Part shown: positions 53,605 to 64,000 of the stretch, piece by piece
How positions within the stretch are numbered: position 1 is the first letter of the stretch
Layout: each line of letters opens with the position of its first letter
Origin: Polaromonas glacialis
GTDB lineage: Bacteria > Pseudomonadota > Gammaproteobacteria > Burkholderiales > Burkholderiaceae_C
Reading direction: 5' to 3'
Length of the DNA stretch: 64,000 bases
NCBI RefSeq assembly: GCF_000709345.1
Contig: NZ_KL448323.1
Span: forward strand, 1,272,912 to 1,336,911
Program-made: the position numbers and the translations under genes
Notes under the pieces: model-generated
Database searches by the model: none
The model's input: the letters and a program-made list of their open reading frames with translations, nothing else
What the model was told of the DNA's origin: nothing

Positions 53605-54132
53605 TTGATAGCCTTCCTCAAACGGATCCTTAAAGGCATCGCGCTTGCGCCGCTTGCCCTGTTCCTGCTGTTCGAGGAATGGGGATGGGAGCCCCTGGCC
53701 GCATGCTTTGCGGCGCTGGGCCGACTGCCCGTCTGGCGGCAGATTGAGCGGCTGATCATTCGCCTGCCGCCCTGGGCGGCCGTGCTGGCGTTTGGCATCC
53801 CGGTGCTGCTGCTCGTACCCGTCAAGCTGCTGGCGATTTTCCTGCTCGGCAAGGGCCATGTCGCTGCAGGGCTGAGCCTGGTGCTCATGGCAAAAATCGC
53901 AGGCACCGCGCTGGCAGCGCGCCTTTTCCAGCTGACAGAACCGGCACTGATGCAACTCGGATGGTTCGCGCGTTTTTACCCGCCCTGGAAATCATGGAAG
54001 AACCGGATGCTGAGGCAGGTCCGCGTTTCATGGCCCTGGCGCCTGGGACGGCGGATGAAGCACAGGGCAAGGGCCTTACTGGTCCATTTCTGGAGCCTAT
54101 TCAAGACGGCAAGATCAGGCGAGGACAAATAG
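53605..54132 (+). CDS. Multi-pass membrane protein, unknown
   Basis: A 175-residue protein with hydrophobic segments at about 10-25, 56-82 and 84-105, and a strongly basic C terminus (KSWKNRMLRQVRVSWPWRLGRRMKHRAR). The start is uncertain: TTG 53605 gives the full frame, and no ATG lies in frame nearby upstream. Small proteins like this occur in Burkholderiales and Rhizobiales without known function. Confidence 0.6.
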   Translation: MIAFLKRILKGIALAPLALFLLFEEWGWEPLAACFAALGRLPVWRQIERLIIRLPPWAAVLAFGIPVLLLVPVKLLAIFLLGKGHVAAGLSLVLMAKIAGTALAARLFQLTEPALMQLGWFARFYPPWKSWKNRMLRQVRVSWPWRLGRRMKHRARALLVHFWSLFKTARSGEDK

Positions 54133-54239
54133 GCCGGCACTTGCATGGCATCAAAAATGATAGCGGCACAAGACCGCCAGCATTGCGAAAACACCCTGTT
54201 CGGCTTGAAACAGGCGATGCCGGCGGGCTTATTCGGCGC

Positions 54240-55463
54240 CTACATCACCACAGGCACCGACTGCAGGCGCTGCTGGCGCGAGAAAAAGGTCCACATCAGC
54301 AGCGTGGCATCCGGGCCTTCGGGCGTGCTGTAGTCCAGGCTGCCTTCGCCGCCGCTCCACGCATGGCCCAGCAGGTCAATCTCGCACTTCACCAGCATCG
54401 GCTTTCGGCCGGCGTAATAGGTCGCCGTCTTGTAGGCATGGCGCGGGCTTCGGCCGCTGCTGCGCCCGGCATAGCTGCGCACCACAGGTTCGGCGCTGGT
54501 GATCCAGGGCGCATCGATGATGGAGAACTGGGCGGTCAGGTGGTCCACATTGACGCGGCGCACCACCGAATCGCTCTTGCCCTGAACCAGCATGACCGGC
54601 ATGCCGGGAAACTGCAGTTTGCTGTCGGTGAACTCGCGCACGGCCTCCTTGTGATGCACGCCTGCGCCCTGCTGCATCGCCTGAAAACCGCTCATGGGCG
54701 AGTCGCTGGTGCCAAAGACCGGCGCCGAATGCAGGCCAGCGGCGGCAATCAGCTGCGGATGGCGCAAGGCCAGGATCGCCGCCAGGCCGGCGCCGGCAGA
54801 CAGGCCCGCGACGTAGGTTCGCGTCGCGTCCAGCCGATGCCGGGCGCGCACCTGCTTGATCATTTCGGCGATCAGCGAGACATCGCCATTGCCTTGCTGG
54901 GTGGCGCGCCGGTACCAGTGCCAGCAGCGGTTCGCGTCGGCGGCGGCCGACTGCTGCGGATACAGCACCGCGAAGCCCTTGCGTTCGGCCAGTTCATTCA
55001 TGCGGGTCGAGGCGGCAAAATCGGTCGCGGTCTGCTTGCAGCCGTGCAGCATGACGACCAGCGGAAGCGGCACCCTGGAAACGCCCGACGGCAGGTAAAG
55101 CCAGTACATCATCCGGCGCGCCGGCGCCAGCCCCGTGCCTGGCAGGCTGAAAAATGATTTTTTCCAGCTTCCGGGCAGCGCCGGCAGCAGCGTCGCCGCA
55201 GGCCGGGCGGGCGCAGCAGCCGCCTTGCGGCGCGGACTGGCGGATTTTACCACCGGAGGCTTCACAGCCTTGACCGCCTTGACGGTTTTCAGGGTGGTGG
55301 TGCGAAGGGTCTTGGCGACTTTGGCGGGTTTGACGCTTTTGGCCACCGGTGTGCGGGCCGCCGTCGTCAACAGGCTTTTGAAGAGTTTTCGGCCCTGCGC
55401 CTGCTGTGCCTTGCCGACACGGCGCAGATTCTTGAGCCAGAGGCTGGTCAGACTTTTTGTCAT
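54240..55463 (-). CDS. PHB depolymerase-like esterase with basic N-terminal extension
   Basis: A 407-residue protein. Residues 105-390 match the PHB depolymerase / LpqC esterase family: oxyanion HGC (140-142), nucleophile Ser222 in GLSAG (220-224) and the His in LLGHAWSGG near 375. Residues 35-90 form a Lys/Ala/Val/Pro-rich tail with repeated VKxVK and AKxxK units, like histone H1-type or PHB-granule-binding tails. There is no clear signal peptide, so it may act on intracellular polyester; this is inference. Confidence 0.85.
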   Translation of the reverse strand: MTKSLTSLWLKNLRRVGKAQQAQGRKLFKSLLTTAARTPVAKSVKPAKVAKTLRTTTLKTVKAVKAVKPPVVKSASPRRKAAAAPARPAATLLPALPGSWKKSFFSLPGTGLAPARRMMYWLYLPSGVSRVPLPLVVMLHGCKQTATDFAASTRMNELAERKGFAVLYPQQSAAADANRCWHWYRRATQQGNGDVSLIAEMIKQVRARHRLDATRTYVAGLSAGAGLAAILALRHPQLIAAAGLHSAPVFGTSDSPMSGFQAMQQGAGVHHKEAVREFTDSKLQFPGMPVMLVQGKSDSVVRRVNVDHLTAQFSIIDAPWITSAEPVVRSYAGRSSGRSPRHAYKTATYYAGRKPMLVKCEIDLLGHAWSGGEGSLDYSTPEGPDATLLMWTFFSRQQRLQSVPVVM

Positions 55464-55698
55464 GGGGTCTTTGGCGTTGTGAGGTGTTCAGAGGATGGGG
55501 AATGGGGACGGTGCCGCAAACGCCCTGCGCCGGCTCCTGATTCCTCAACCGTTCCCTGTATTTTGCTGCAATGCAGCATAAATTTGTGTAAGCCCTTTTC
55601 CCCAGAAGCAAGGCGCTGCGGTACAAAACCGGGCTGGCGGGATAATTGGCCCACCGGGGCACGACCGCGCCCACCATTTTTTCGCCTGGATTTTTTTT

Positions 55699-56655
55699 AT
55701 GACCACGCCCGACTTCCTGACCGCCGCACTGTATAAATTTGTCGAACTGCCTGACTTTGCCGCGCTGCAGCCACCGCTGCTGGCCTGCTGCGAAGCGCAG
55801 GGCGTCAAGGGCACGCTGCTGCTGGCGGCCGAAGGCATCAACGGCACGATTGCCGGAACGCCTGAAGGCGTGCATGCGGTACTCAGCTTCCTGCGTGCCG
55901 ACCCGCGCCTGGAAAAGCTGGAGCACAAGGAAGCGCATGCCGCGCAGATGCCGTTCCATCGCATGAAGGTGCGGCTGAAAAAGGAGATCGTCACGCTGGG
56001 CGTGCCTGATGTCCACCCCGCGCTGATGGCCGGCCAGTACGTCAAGCCGCAGGACTGGGACGCACTGCTGGCCGACCCTGGCCTGGTGCTGGTCGATACC
56101 CGCAATGACTACGAAGTCGCCATCGGCACCTTCCAGGGCGCCATCAACCCGGCGACGCACAGCTTTTCGGAACTGCCCGCCTGGGTTGAAAAGGAAATGG
56201 CCGACGGTGGCGCGCTGGCCCCGGTCGATGGCAAAAAGCCCCGGGTCGCCATGTTCTGCACCGGCGGCATCCGCTGCGAAAAATCCACCGCCTTCATGCG
56301 TGCGCAGGGTTTCGAGGAGGTTTACCACCTGGAAGGCGGCATCCTCAAGTACCTTGAAACCATGCCCGAGGCAAAAAGCCGCTGGCAGGGCGAATGCTTC
56401 GTGTTCGACGAGCGCGTCTCGGTCGGCCATGGGCTGCATCCAGGCGACTTCACGCTGTGCCGGTCCTGCCGCGACCCGCTGGGCGCCACGGACCGCCAGT
56501 CGCCGCTGTATGAACTCGGCGTGAGCTGCGCGCACTGCCACGCCCGCACCACCGAAGCGCAAAAGCAGGGCTACCGCGAACGCCAGCGCCAGGTCGAACT
56601 GGCCGCCGCGCGCCATCAGGCGCATATTGGCGTTCGCCAGCCGGGCAGCGAATGA
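55699..56655 (+). CDS. trhO: tRNA uridine(34) hydroxylase TrhO (rhodanese family)
   Basis: A 318-residue protein. Residues 1-110 are the TrhO N-terminal domain ([16 protein letters not shown], 38-53), followed by a rhodanese domain (125-225) with catalytic Cys187 in [10 protein letters not shown]. The C-terminal tail has zinc-type cysteine pairs CRSC and CAHC. TrhO makes 5-hydroxyuridine at tRNA wobble position 34, independently of prephenate. It diverges from the esterase gene and is followed by a GST gene one base after its stop. Confidence 0.93.
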   Translation: MTTPDFLTAALYKFVELPDFAALQPPLLACCEAQGVKGTLLLAAEGINGTIAGTPEGVHAVLSFLRADPRLEKLEHKEAHAAQMPFHRMKVRLKKEIVTLGVPDVHPALMAGQYVKPQDWDALLADPGLVLVDTRNDYEVAIGTFQGAINPATHSFSELPAWVEKEMADGGALAPVDGKKPRVAMFCTGGIRCEKSTAFMRAQGFEEVYHLEGGILKYLETMPEAKSRWQGECFVFDERVSVGHGLHPGDFTLCRSCRDPLGATDRQSPLYELGVSCAHCHARTTEAQKQGYRERQRQVELAAARHQAHIGVRQPGSE

Positions 56656-56656
56656 C

Positions 56657-57397
56657 ATGAACACAGCGGCGGCCCTGCCCGCTTTTTTAGAAACGCATCA
56701 GCCCTTGCCGGTGCTGTATTCCTTTCGCCGCTGCCCGTATGCGATGCGGGCGCGGCTGGCCATCGCGGCCAGCGGCCTGCGTTGCGAATTGCGCGAAGTC
56801 GTGCTGCGCAGCAAGCCTGCCGAGATGCTGGCCGCCTCCCCCAAGGCGACGGTGCCGGTGCTGGTGCTGCCCGACGGCCGGGTGATCGAGCAGAGCCTGG
56901 AGATCATGCACTGGGCGCTGGCGCAGAACGACCCGCACGACTGGCTTGCGGCGAATCGCGAAATGCTGCCTGCCATGCAGGCGCTGATCGCCGTCAACGA
57001 CGGCCAGTTCAAGCAGCACCTGGACCGCTACAAGTACCCGAGCCGCTACCCGCACGAGCATGCGGGCGACGGGCAGGCCTATGCAATGGCGCACCGGAAG
57101 GACGCGGGCCGCTGGCTGCTGGAGCTTGAAACCCGGGTAAGCCGCCACGCCTGGCTGTTTGGCGATGCGGCCACCCTGGCCGACATGGCCATCCTGCCCT
57201 TCGTCCGCCAGTTTGCGCATACCGACCGGTCGTGGTTTGATGCCCAGCCGTGGCCGTACCTGAAGGCGTGGCTGCTGGACTGGGAAACCGGGCCGCTGTT
57301 CCAGCAGGTCATGGAAAAATACCCGCCTTGGCAGCCGGGCGAGCCGGTCATTGAATTCGGGCCGGTGCCTGCCCGGGCGATTGGTTTGAAGCGCTAA
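56657..57397 (+). CDS. Glutathione S-transferase family protein
   Basis: A 246-residue protein read from ATG 56657, directly after the trhO stop. The N-terminal thioredoxin-like domain has FRRCPYAMRARLA (23-35), with Cys26 as the likely active residue, and the glutathione-binding ATVPVLVLPDGRVIEQS. The helical C-terminal domain is at 95-225. A CPxA motif suggests an omega- or glutaredoxin-2-like reductase rather than a classical transferase. Confidence 0.88.
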   Translation: MNTAAALPAFLETHQPLPVLYSFRRCPYAMRARLAIAASGLRCELREVVLRSKPAEMLAASPKATVPVLVLPDGRVIEQSLEIMHWALAQNDPHDWLAANREMLPAMQALIAVNDGQFKQHLDRYKYPSRYPHEHAGDGQAYAMAHRKDAGRWLLELETRVSRHAWLFGDAATLADMAILPFVRQFAHTDRSWFDAQPWPYLKAWLLDWETGPLFQQVMEKYPPWQPGEPVIEFGPVPARAIGLKR

Positions 57398-57444
57398 AAC
57401 TTAAGTCATTCAGGCCGATTGCGCATATTCCACGGTCACATTCA

Positions 57445-57461
57445 GCTATTTATTCAATAGC
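57445..57461. repeat. GCTATT-N5-AATAGC repeat
   Basis: A perfect inverted repeat, GCTATT (57445-57450) and AATAGC (57456-57461), between the GST and sbcB genes, both of which end here. It could also serve in transcription termination. Confidence 0.6.
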
Positions 57462-57473
57462 AGACACGGGTTT

Positions 57474-58916
57474 TTAGAGTTCCGGCGCAATCGACTCGGC
57501 ATAGTCATACAAGGCGCCCAGAATCGCCTCGGCCCGCTCATCGGCAGTTTCGGCCAGGGCATCGATCTCTTCAAACAGCGCATCGACATTGCGCGCACCG
57601 CCCTCTCCTTCGAGCAGCCGCGCGGCCCGGTGCGCTTCCCAGCGCCCGGCATCTTCCGGGCTCAGGGTTTGCGGAAAATTGCGGGCGCGGTAGCGAAAAA
57701 CGAGTTCTTTCAGCCGGCTGTCGTCAAAACCTATGCGGCTGTGCGCCAGTTCGGCCGCAGACATTTCACGCAGCTGGTTCAGCCTGCGGCGGTCGTCGTT
57801 TCCGATGAAACCACCGTACAGGTTTTCATCCACATCGGGTTCGGCTTCAGCCGGGCGCCGGAACACTTCGGACCACAGCGCGCTCATGTCGGGCAAGCCA
57901 GCGGCGATTTCGGCATGGCGCAGTGCCTTTTCCTTGTCCACGCCCCAGAGCGTGGCCATGGTGGGCGTTAAAGTTTGTAGATTACGTACGACCATGGGCG
58001 ACTTGTTCAGATGCACCGACTTGATCGGCAGGCGCTGCACGCCTTCGGGCAGGTCGGCCGATTTGCTGAACAGCCGAAGGCGCAAGGTAGCCACGTCGAG
58101 CAGCGGCAATTCGCTTGGGTCGTGCGCCAGGTCCCAGGCGAGCACCTCGTTCTTGTTCGCCGGATGCGTTGCCAGTGGAAACATGATCGCCAGGCAGCCA
58201 CGCTCAGGCGAAAACATGCCCGAGACATGCAGGAAAGGCCGCGACATCTGCGCCGTCGCCGGCAACCCCAGTTCGGCCAGCACCCGGGTTTTCTTGTGCA
58301 GCCCCAGGCAGAATTCAAACAGCTTGAGGTTTGTCTTGCGGATCAGCCGGGCCAGCGCAATCGTGGCGCGCACATCCGACAGCGCATCGTGCGCAGCCTC
58401 GTGCATCAGGCCGTTGGCGCGCGCCAGGTCTTCGAGCTTGAAGCTGGGCTTGCCGTCTTCCTTCAGCGGCCACTGAATGCCGTCGGGCCGCAGCGCATAG
58501 GCCATGCGCACCACGTCAAGCAGATCCCAGCGGCCGCAGTCGTTTTGCCATTCGCGGCCGTACGGGTCGATCAAGTTACGCCAGAACAGGTGGCGCGTCA
58601 CCTCGTCGTCAAACCGGATGGTGTTGTAGCCCACGCCAATCGTTCCGGGCTGCGCCAGCACCTGCTCGATCCGCGCGGAAAACGCATGCTCGGGAACGCC
58701 CTGCGCCAGACAATGCTGCGGCGTGATGCCGGTCAGCACGCACGACGCCGGGTCCGGCAAGTAGTCGTTGGCCGGCTGGCAGTAAATCATCAGCGGCTCG
58801 CCGATCTCGTTGAGTTCGGCATCGGTGCGGATGCCGGCAAACTGCGCCGGCCGGTCGCGGCGCGTGTTCAGGCCGAAGGTTTCGTAGTCGTGCCAGAGAA
58901 AGGTGTGGGAATCCAT
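57474..58916 (-). CDS. sbcB: Exodeoxyribonuclease I
   Basis: A 480-residue 3'-5' single-strand DNA exonuclease. The DEDDh site is seen in order: WHDYETFG (8-15), GVGYNTIRFDDEVTRHLFWRN (about 95-116) and HDALSDVRAT (about 179-188). The middle SH3-like and C-terminal helical parts match E. coli ExoI (475 residues). It acts in recombination and mismatch repair and binds SSB. Confidence 0.94.
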   Translation of the reverse strand: MDSHTFLWHDYETFGLNTRRDRPAQFAGIRTDAELNEIGEPLMIYCQPANDYLPDPASCVLTGITPQHCLAQGVPEHAFSARIEQVLAQPGTIGVGYNTIRFDDEVTRHLFWRNLIDPYGREWQNDCGRWDLLDVVRMAYALRPDGIQWPLKEDGKPSFKLEDLARANGLMHEAAHDALSDVRATIALARLIRKTNLKLFEFCLGLHKKTRVLAELGLPATAQMSRPFLHVSGMFSPERGCLAIMFPLATHPANKNEVLAWDLAHDPSELPLLDVATLRLRLFSKSADLPEGVQRLPIKSVHLNKSPMVVRNLQTLTPTMATLWGVDKEKALRHAEIAAGLPDMSALWSEVFRRPAEAEPDVDENLYGGFIGNDDRRRLNQLREMSAAELAHSRIGFDDSRLKELVFRYRARNFPQTLSPEDAGRWEAHRAARLLEGEGGARNVDALFEEIDALAETADERAEAILGALYDYAESIAPEL

Positions 58917-58949
58917 GGGCTGGGTTTTTCCAATATTTTTTAGTCAAAC

Positions 58950-58999
58950 TGGCCTTTTGCGCAGATAGCACGGGCGCTGGCAGCTACTTTTTTAATAGC
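58950..58999. repeat. Longer Comamonadaceae dispersed repeat with GCTACT/AATAGC arms
   Basis: GCTACT (58983-58988) and AATAGC (58994-58999) flank a T run, and the preceding bases include GATAGCACGGGCGCTGGCAG. I recall this longer form (ATAGC, then GCGCTGGCAGC, then the palindrome) from intergenic regions of related genomes. Confidence 0.5.
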
Positions 59000-59006
59000 A
59001 CCATGC

Positions 59007-59040
59007 AAAAAGGCCGATAGCAAGATGCTACCGGCCTTTT
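59007..59040 (-). terminator. Terminator after clpA
   Basis: GGCCGATAGC (59012-59021) and GCTACCGGCC (59027-59036) form a stem with one mismatch. A-runs and T-runs flank it (59007-59011, 59037-59040), giving a T run on the minus strand after the clpA stop. Confidence 0.75.
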
Positions 59041-59085
59041 CGAGCCTGCCAGCCGGTTCGGGCTGGTTCAGGCTGGTTGACGCGA

Positions 59086-61422
<2,337 letters not shown>

Positions 61423-61501
61423 AGATTTTCCTTTCGGCTTGCTTGGGTAACTACTTTACTTGTCTATTCGACGCTTAAGAGGATATTGGCCGATTTTGCC
61501 G

Positions 61502-61873
61502 TTATTCAATGGGCTCGCTGACACATTGCAGCGGATGACCGTTTTTCCGGGCGGCTTCGGTCACCTGGTCCACCTTGGTAGCCGCGACGTCCCTGGAGAA
61601 AATCCCGCAGATGCCTTTTCCATCGAGGTGGATCTTCAGCATGATCTGGGTCGCGGTCTCACGGTCCTTGTTGAAGAACTCCTGGATGACCACCACCACG
61701 AACTCCATGGGCGTGTAGTCGTCATTGAGCAACACCACCTGGTACATCTGCGGCGGTTTGGTTTTTTGCGGACGGCGCTCCAGCACCACCGAGTCTCCGC
61801 CGTTGACATCGGCAGGCTTGACGACAGCAGGACTTGGCGGCTGGGCCGGCGATTTGGGGGGTTTTGTTGCCAT
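61502..61873 (-). CDS. clpS: ClpS adaptor protein
   Basis: A 123-residue adaptor that delivers N-degron substrates to ClpA. The core starts near residue 43 ([17 protein letters not shown]), with the Asn-Asp pair and Met of the N-degron pocket, and [16 protein letters not shown] near 85. ATG 61873 is preferred; two further in-frame ATG codons lie three and six codons upstream without a clear RBS. It precedes clpA by 79 bases, the standard order. Confidence 0.92.
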   Translation of the reverse strand: MATKPPKSPAQPPSPAVVKPADVNGGDSVVLERRPQKTKPPQMYQVVLLNDDYTPMEFVVVVIQEFFNKDRETATQIMLKIHLDGKGICGIFSRDVAATKVDQVTEAARKNGHPLQCVSEPIE

Positions 61874-61987
61874 GGAAATCATTCTAGCCATCGGTACCGT
61901 TCATTGCATCAGACAAATCAATTGGTGGTGCGCGGACAAAGTTCAAGCATGAAACGATGGTTTCATATCTGCACATTTGCCTGAGAG

Positions 61988-62022
61988 ATAAAAAAACCGC
62001 CACGGGATCACTCCCGGGCGGT
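61988..62022 (-). terminator. Terminator after icd
   Basis: ACCGCC (61996-62001) and GGCGGT (62017-62022), extended by GGG/CCC, form the stem. A run of A on the plus strand (about 61989-61996) gives the T run downstream of icd on the minus strand. Confidence 0.8.
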
Positions 62023-62048
62023 CTGCATTGCTTGTCGGGACGACCCGC

Positions 62049-63302
62049 TTACATGTGGTCGATCATGACCTGGCCGAAGCCTGAGCAGCTCACCTGGGTG
62101 GCGCCGTCCATCAGGCGGGCGAAGTCATAGGTGACCTTCTTGGAAGCAATCGAATGCTCCATCGAACTGATGATGAGGTCGGCCGCCTCCAGCCAGCCCA
62201 TGTGGCGCAGCATCATTTCAGCCGACAGGATCAGCGAACCGGGGTTGACGTAATCCTTTCCGGCGTATTTGGGCGCGGTGCCGTGCGTGGCCTCAAACAT
62301 GGCGATCGTGTCGCTCAGGTTAGCTCCCGGCGCAATGCCGATGCCGCCGACCTGGGCCGCCAGCGCGTCGGAAATGTAGTCACCGTTCAGGTTGAGCGTG
62401 GCAATCACGCTGTACTCGGCCGGGCGCAGCAGGATTTGCTGCAGGAAGGCGTCGGCAATCACGTCCTTGATCACGATGTCCTTGCCGGTTTTTGGATTCT
62501 TGAGCTGGCACCATGGACCGCCGTCGATCATTTCAGCGCCGAACTCCTTCTGCGCCAGGCCATACGCCCAGTCGCGAAAGCCGCCTTCGGTGAACTTCAT
62601 GATGTTGCCCTTGTGCACGATGGTCACGCTGGACTTGTCATTGTCGATGGCGTACTGGATCGCCTTGCGCATCAGGCGCTCGGTGCCTTCGCTGGAAACC
62701 GGCTTGATGCCAATGCCCGACGTTTCAGGAAAGCGGATTTTCTTGACGCCCAGTTCATCCTGCAGGAACTTGATGAGCTTTTTGGCCTTGTCGCTGCCGG
62801 ATTCGAATTCAATGCCGGCGTAGATATCTTCCGAATTTTCGCGAAAGATCACCATGTTGGTCTTTTGCGGCTCCTTGACCGGCGACGGCACGCCGGCAAA
62901 ATACTGGATGGGACGCAGGCAGACATACAGGTCCAGTTCCTGGCGCAGCGCCACGTTCAGGCTGCGTATGCCGCCGCCCACGGGCGTTGTCAGCGGCCCC
63001 TTGATCGACACGACGTAGTCCTTCACGGCGTGCAGCGTTTCTTCAGGCAGCCACACGTCGGGCCCATAGACCTTTGTGGCCTTTTCACCGGCAAAAACTT
63101 CCATCCACTGGATTTTTTTCTTGCCGCCATAGGCCTTGGCCACCGCAGCATCGACCACTTTCAGCATCACCGGAGAAATATCGACACCCGTGCCGTCGCC
63201 CTCGATGAACGGAATGATGGGCTCGTCAGGCACATTGAGTGAATTGTCTGCGTTGACAGTGATTTTCTCGCCCTGTGCGGGCACCTTGATGTGCTGGTAC
63301 AT
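62049..63302 (-). CDS. icd: NADP-dependent isocitrate dehydrogenase
   Basis: A 417-residue TCA-cycle enzyme of the E. coli Icd type. The substrate loop [13 protein letters not shown] contains the phosphorylatable Ser. [14 protein letters not shown] and a later [10 protein letters not shown] are diagnostic. The ATHGTAPK region carries the NADP-binding site. No aceK-like gene is nearby to test phosphorylation control. It is transcribed away from the Ala/Lys-rich gene. Confidence 0.96.
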   Translation of the reverse strand: MYQHIKVPAQGEKITVNADNSLNVPDEPIIPFIEGDGTGVDISPVMLKVVDAAVAKAYGGKKKIQWMEVFAGEKATKVYGPDVWLPEETLHAVKDYVVSIKGPLTTPVGGGIRSLNVALRQELDLYVCLRPIQYFAGVPSPVKEPQKTNMVIFRENSEDIYAGIEFESGSDKAKKLIKFLQDELGVKKIRFPETSGIGIKPVSSEGTERLMRKAIQYAIDNDKSSVTIVHKGNIMKFTEGGFRDWAYGLAQKEFGAEMIDGGPWCQLKNPKTGKDIVIKDVIADAFLQQILLRPAEYSVIATLNLNGDYISDALAAQVGGIGIAPGANLSDTIAMFEATHGTAPKYAGKDYVNPGSLILSAEMMLRHMGWLEAADLIISSMEHSIASKKVTYDFARLMDGATQVSCSGFGQVMIDHM

Positions 63303-63523
63303 GTACTGAAGTCTCCGGTAAGCCTGGATGACGCACCCGATCGGCGCGTTGCTTCAGGGAATTGAGGTAAAAGCCGCTCAAATTCTAGTCCCAAAAAATT
63401 TTGCAAAGATATTTTGGAAGGCTGTCAACGCATTGAAAACTGCTTCGTTATGGGAAGGACTCCGAAAGGTTCGGGGTGTTTTCAAACGATAACTTGCCTT
63501 ACCAATTTCCCAAGGAACTCCAG

Positions 63524-63814
63524 ATGAACAAGATTCTCGCCACCCTCGTTGCCGCCCTTTTTGCCGCCGGTGCCTACGCACAAGCGCCTGCCGCCGCACC
63601 GGCGAAACCCGCAACGCCAGCAGTTGCCGCAATGCCCGCCGTGGCAGCTACTCCAGCTGCCTCTGCGCCAGTTGCAAAAGCCAAGCCAGCGGCCATGACC
63701 AAGGAAGAAAAAGCCGCGGCCAAGGCTGCCAAAAAGGAAAAAGCCGCTGCTGCCAAGAAGGCAAAGGCAGATGCTGCCATGGCGAAGAAAGAAGCCGCTG
63801 CCAAGAAAAGCTGA
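63524..63814 (+). CDS. Exported Ala/Lys-rich small protein
   Basis: A 96-residue protein read from ATG 63524, behind AAGGA. Residues 1-19 are a signal peptide (cut after GAYA). The mature chain is almost only Ala, Pro, Lys, Val and Glu: first AP/KPA repeats, then KAAKKEKAAAAKK-type repeats. It looks like a histone H1-like tail that is exported. Such proteins are frequent in Burkholderiales; function unknown. A strong double hairpin follows. Confidence 0.7.
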   Translation: MNKILATLVAALFAAGAYAQAPAAAPAKPATPAVAAMPAVAATPAASAPVAKAKPAAMTKEEKAAAKAAKKEKAAAAKKAKADAAMAKKEAAAKKS

Positions 63815-63869
63815 AGCCGGGAAATAGTTTCCCGCTTCAGTCAAAATGCCCGCCTAGTGCGGGTTTTTT
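63811..63869 (+). terminator. Hairpin plus terminator after the Ala/Lys-rich gene
   Basis: CTGAAGC-GGGAAA (63811-63824) pairs with TTTCCC-GCTTCAG (63828-63840), with one bulged C; the stop codon lies in this stem. It is followed by CCCGC-CTAGT-GCGGG and six T (63849-63869), a standard rho-independent terminator. Confidence 0.82.
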
Positions 63870-63883
63870 AATGGCCGGTGTTT

Positions 63884-64000
63884 ATGCTGATGAACAAACT
63901 TCAATGGTGCGTGCGTATGGGATTCAATAACTGCTTTTTCAAAATTCCAGCAAAGGCCTCCCGCTTCATGGTTTCCATGGCAGCGGCCACGACACTGGTC
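63884..64000 (+). CDS. N-terminal part of an exported protein (partial)
   Basis: ATG 63884 opens a frame of 39 codons that runs off the window. The start is basic, and the segment SRFMVSMAAATTLV looks like the beginning of a signal peptide core; an internal start near ATG 63890 or 63917 is possible. No function can be assigned. Confidence 0.45.
   Translation, partial: MLMNKLQWCVRMGFNNCFFKIPAKASRFMVSMAAATTLV

Overview
The window looks like a piece of a betaproteobacterial chromosome from Comamonadaceae, most like Polaromonas or its relatives. This rests on GC-rich codon use in the core genes, the core order ygfZ / mltG / tmk / holB / pilZ / tatD, and dispersed repeat types that I recognise from that family. 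No rRNA or tRNA genes and no CRISPR array were seen.

Region 1 (1 to about 25.7 kb) is most of a lambda-like siphovirus prophage whose left end lies outside the window. The order is: early regulatory and replication genes with an iteron-like origin inside the replication gene; a gpZ-like protein; a candidate cos site; terminase small and large subunits (Nu1, gpA); a Mor-like regulator; gpW; portal; a fused prohead protease and major capsid protein; a DUF2190-type decoration protein; FII-, U- and V-like connector and tail proteins; a 900-residue tape measure; a tail-tip block unlike that of lambda; then holin, lysozyme and Rz with a fully nested Rz1. A TIR-like gene on the opposite strand (7216-8028), AT-rich and unlike its neighbours, sits between portal and capsid genes and looks like a defence moron.

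Region 2 (about 25.7 to 27.9 kb) is AT-rich and sparsely coding. It holds a possible HEPN-type gene, an exported protein, a strong bidirectional terminator and a 16-bp palindrome that also occurs three times in the prophage.

Region 3 (27.9 to 38.8 kb) is mixed: a PaiB-like flavoprotein, TadA fused to a decayed haloalkane-dehalogenase-like domain, an LD-carboxypeptidase, a class III cyclase with an FHA domain, a large KatE-type catalase whose distal catalytic histidine is read as asparagine, two poorly known genes, and a divergent tyrosine recombinase / KfrA-like pair with two operator-like palindromes between them.

Region 4 (38.1 to 64 kb) is core chromosome: ankyrin protein, TatD, PilZ, DNA polymerase III delta prime, thymidylate kinase and MltG in one minus-strand cluster, then YgfZ, an NRDE protein, thioesterase-GNAT fusion, esterase, iron alcohol dehydrogenase, a fused CoA-transferase, Tex, LapA-like protein, PHB-depolymerase-like esterase, TrhO, glutathione S-transferase, exonuclease I, ClpA, ClpS, isocitrate dehydrogenase and an Ala/Lys-rich exported protein. 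The last gene is cut by the window end.
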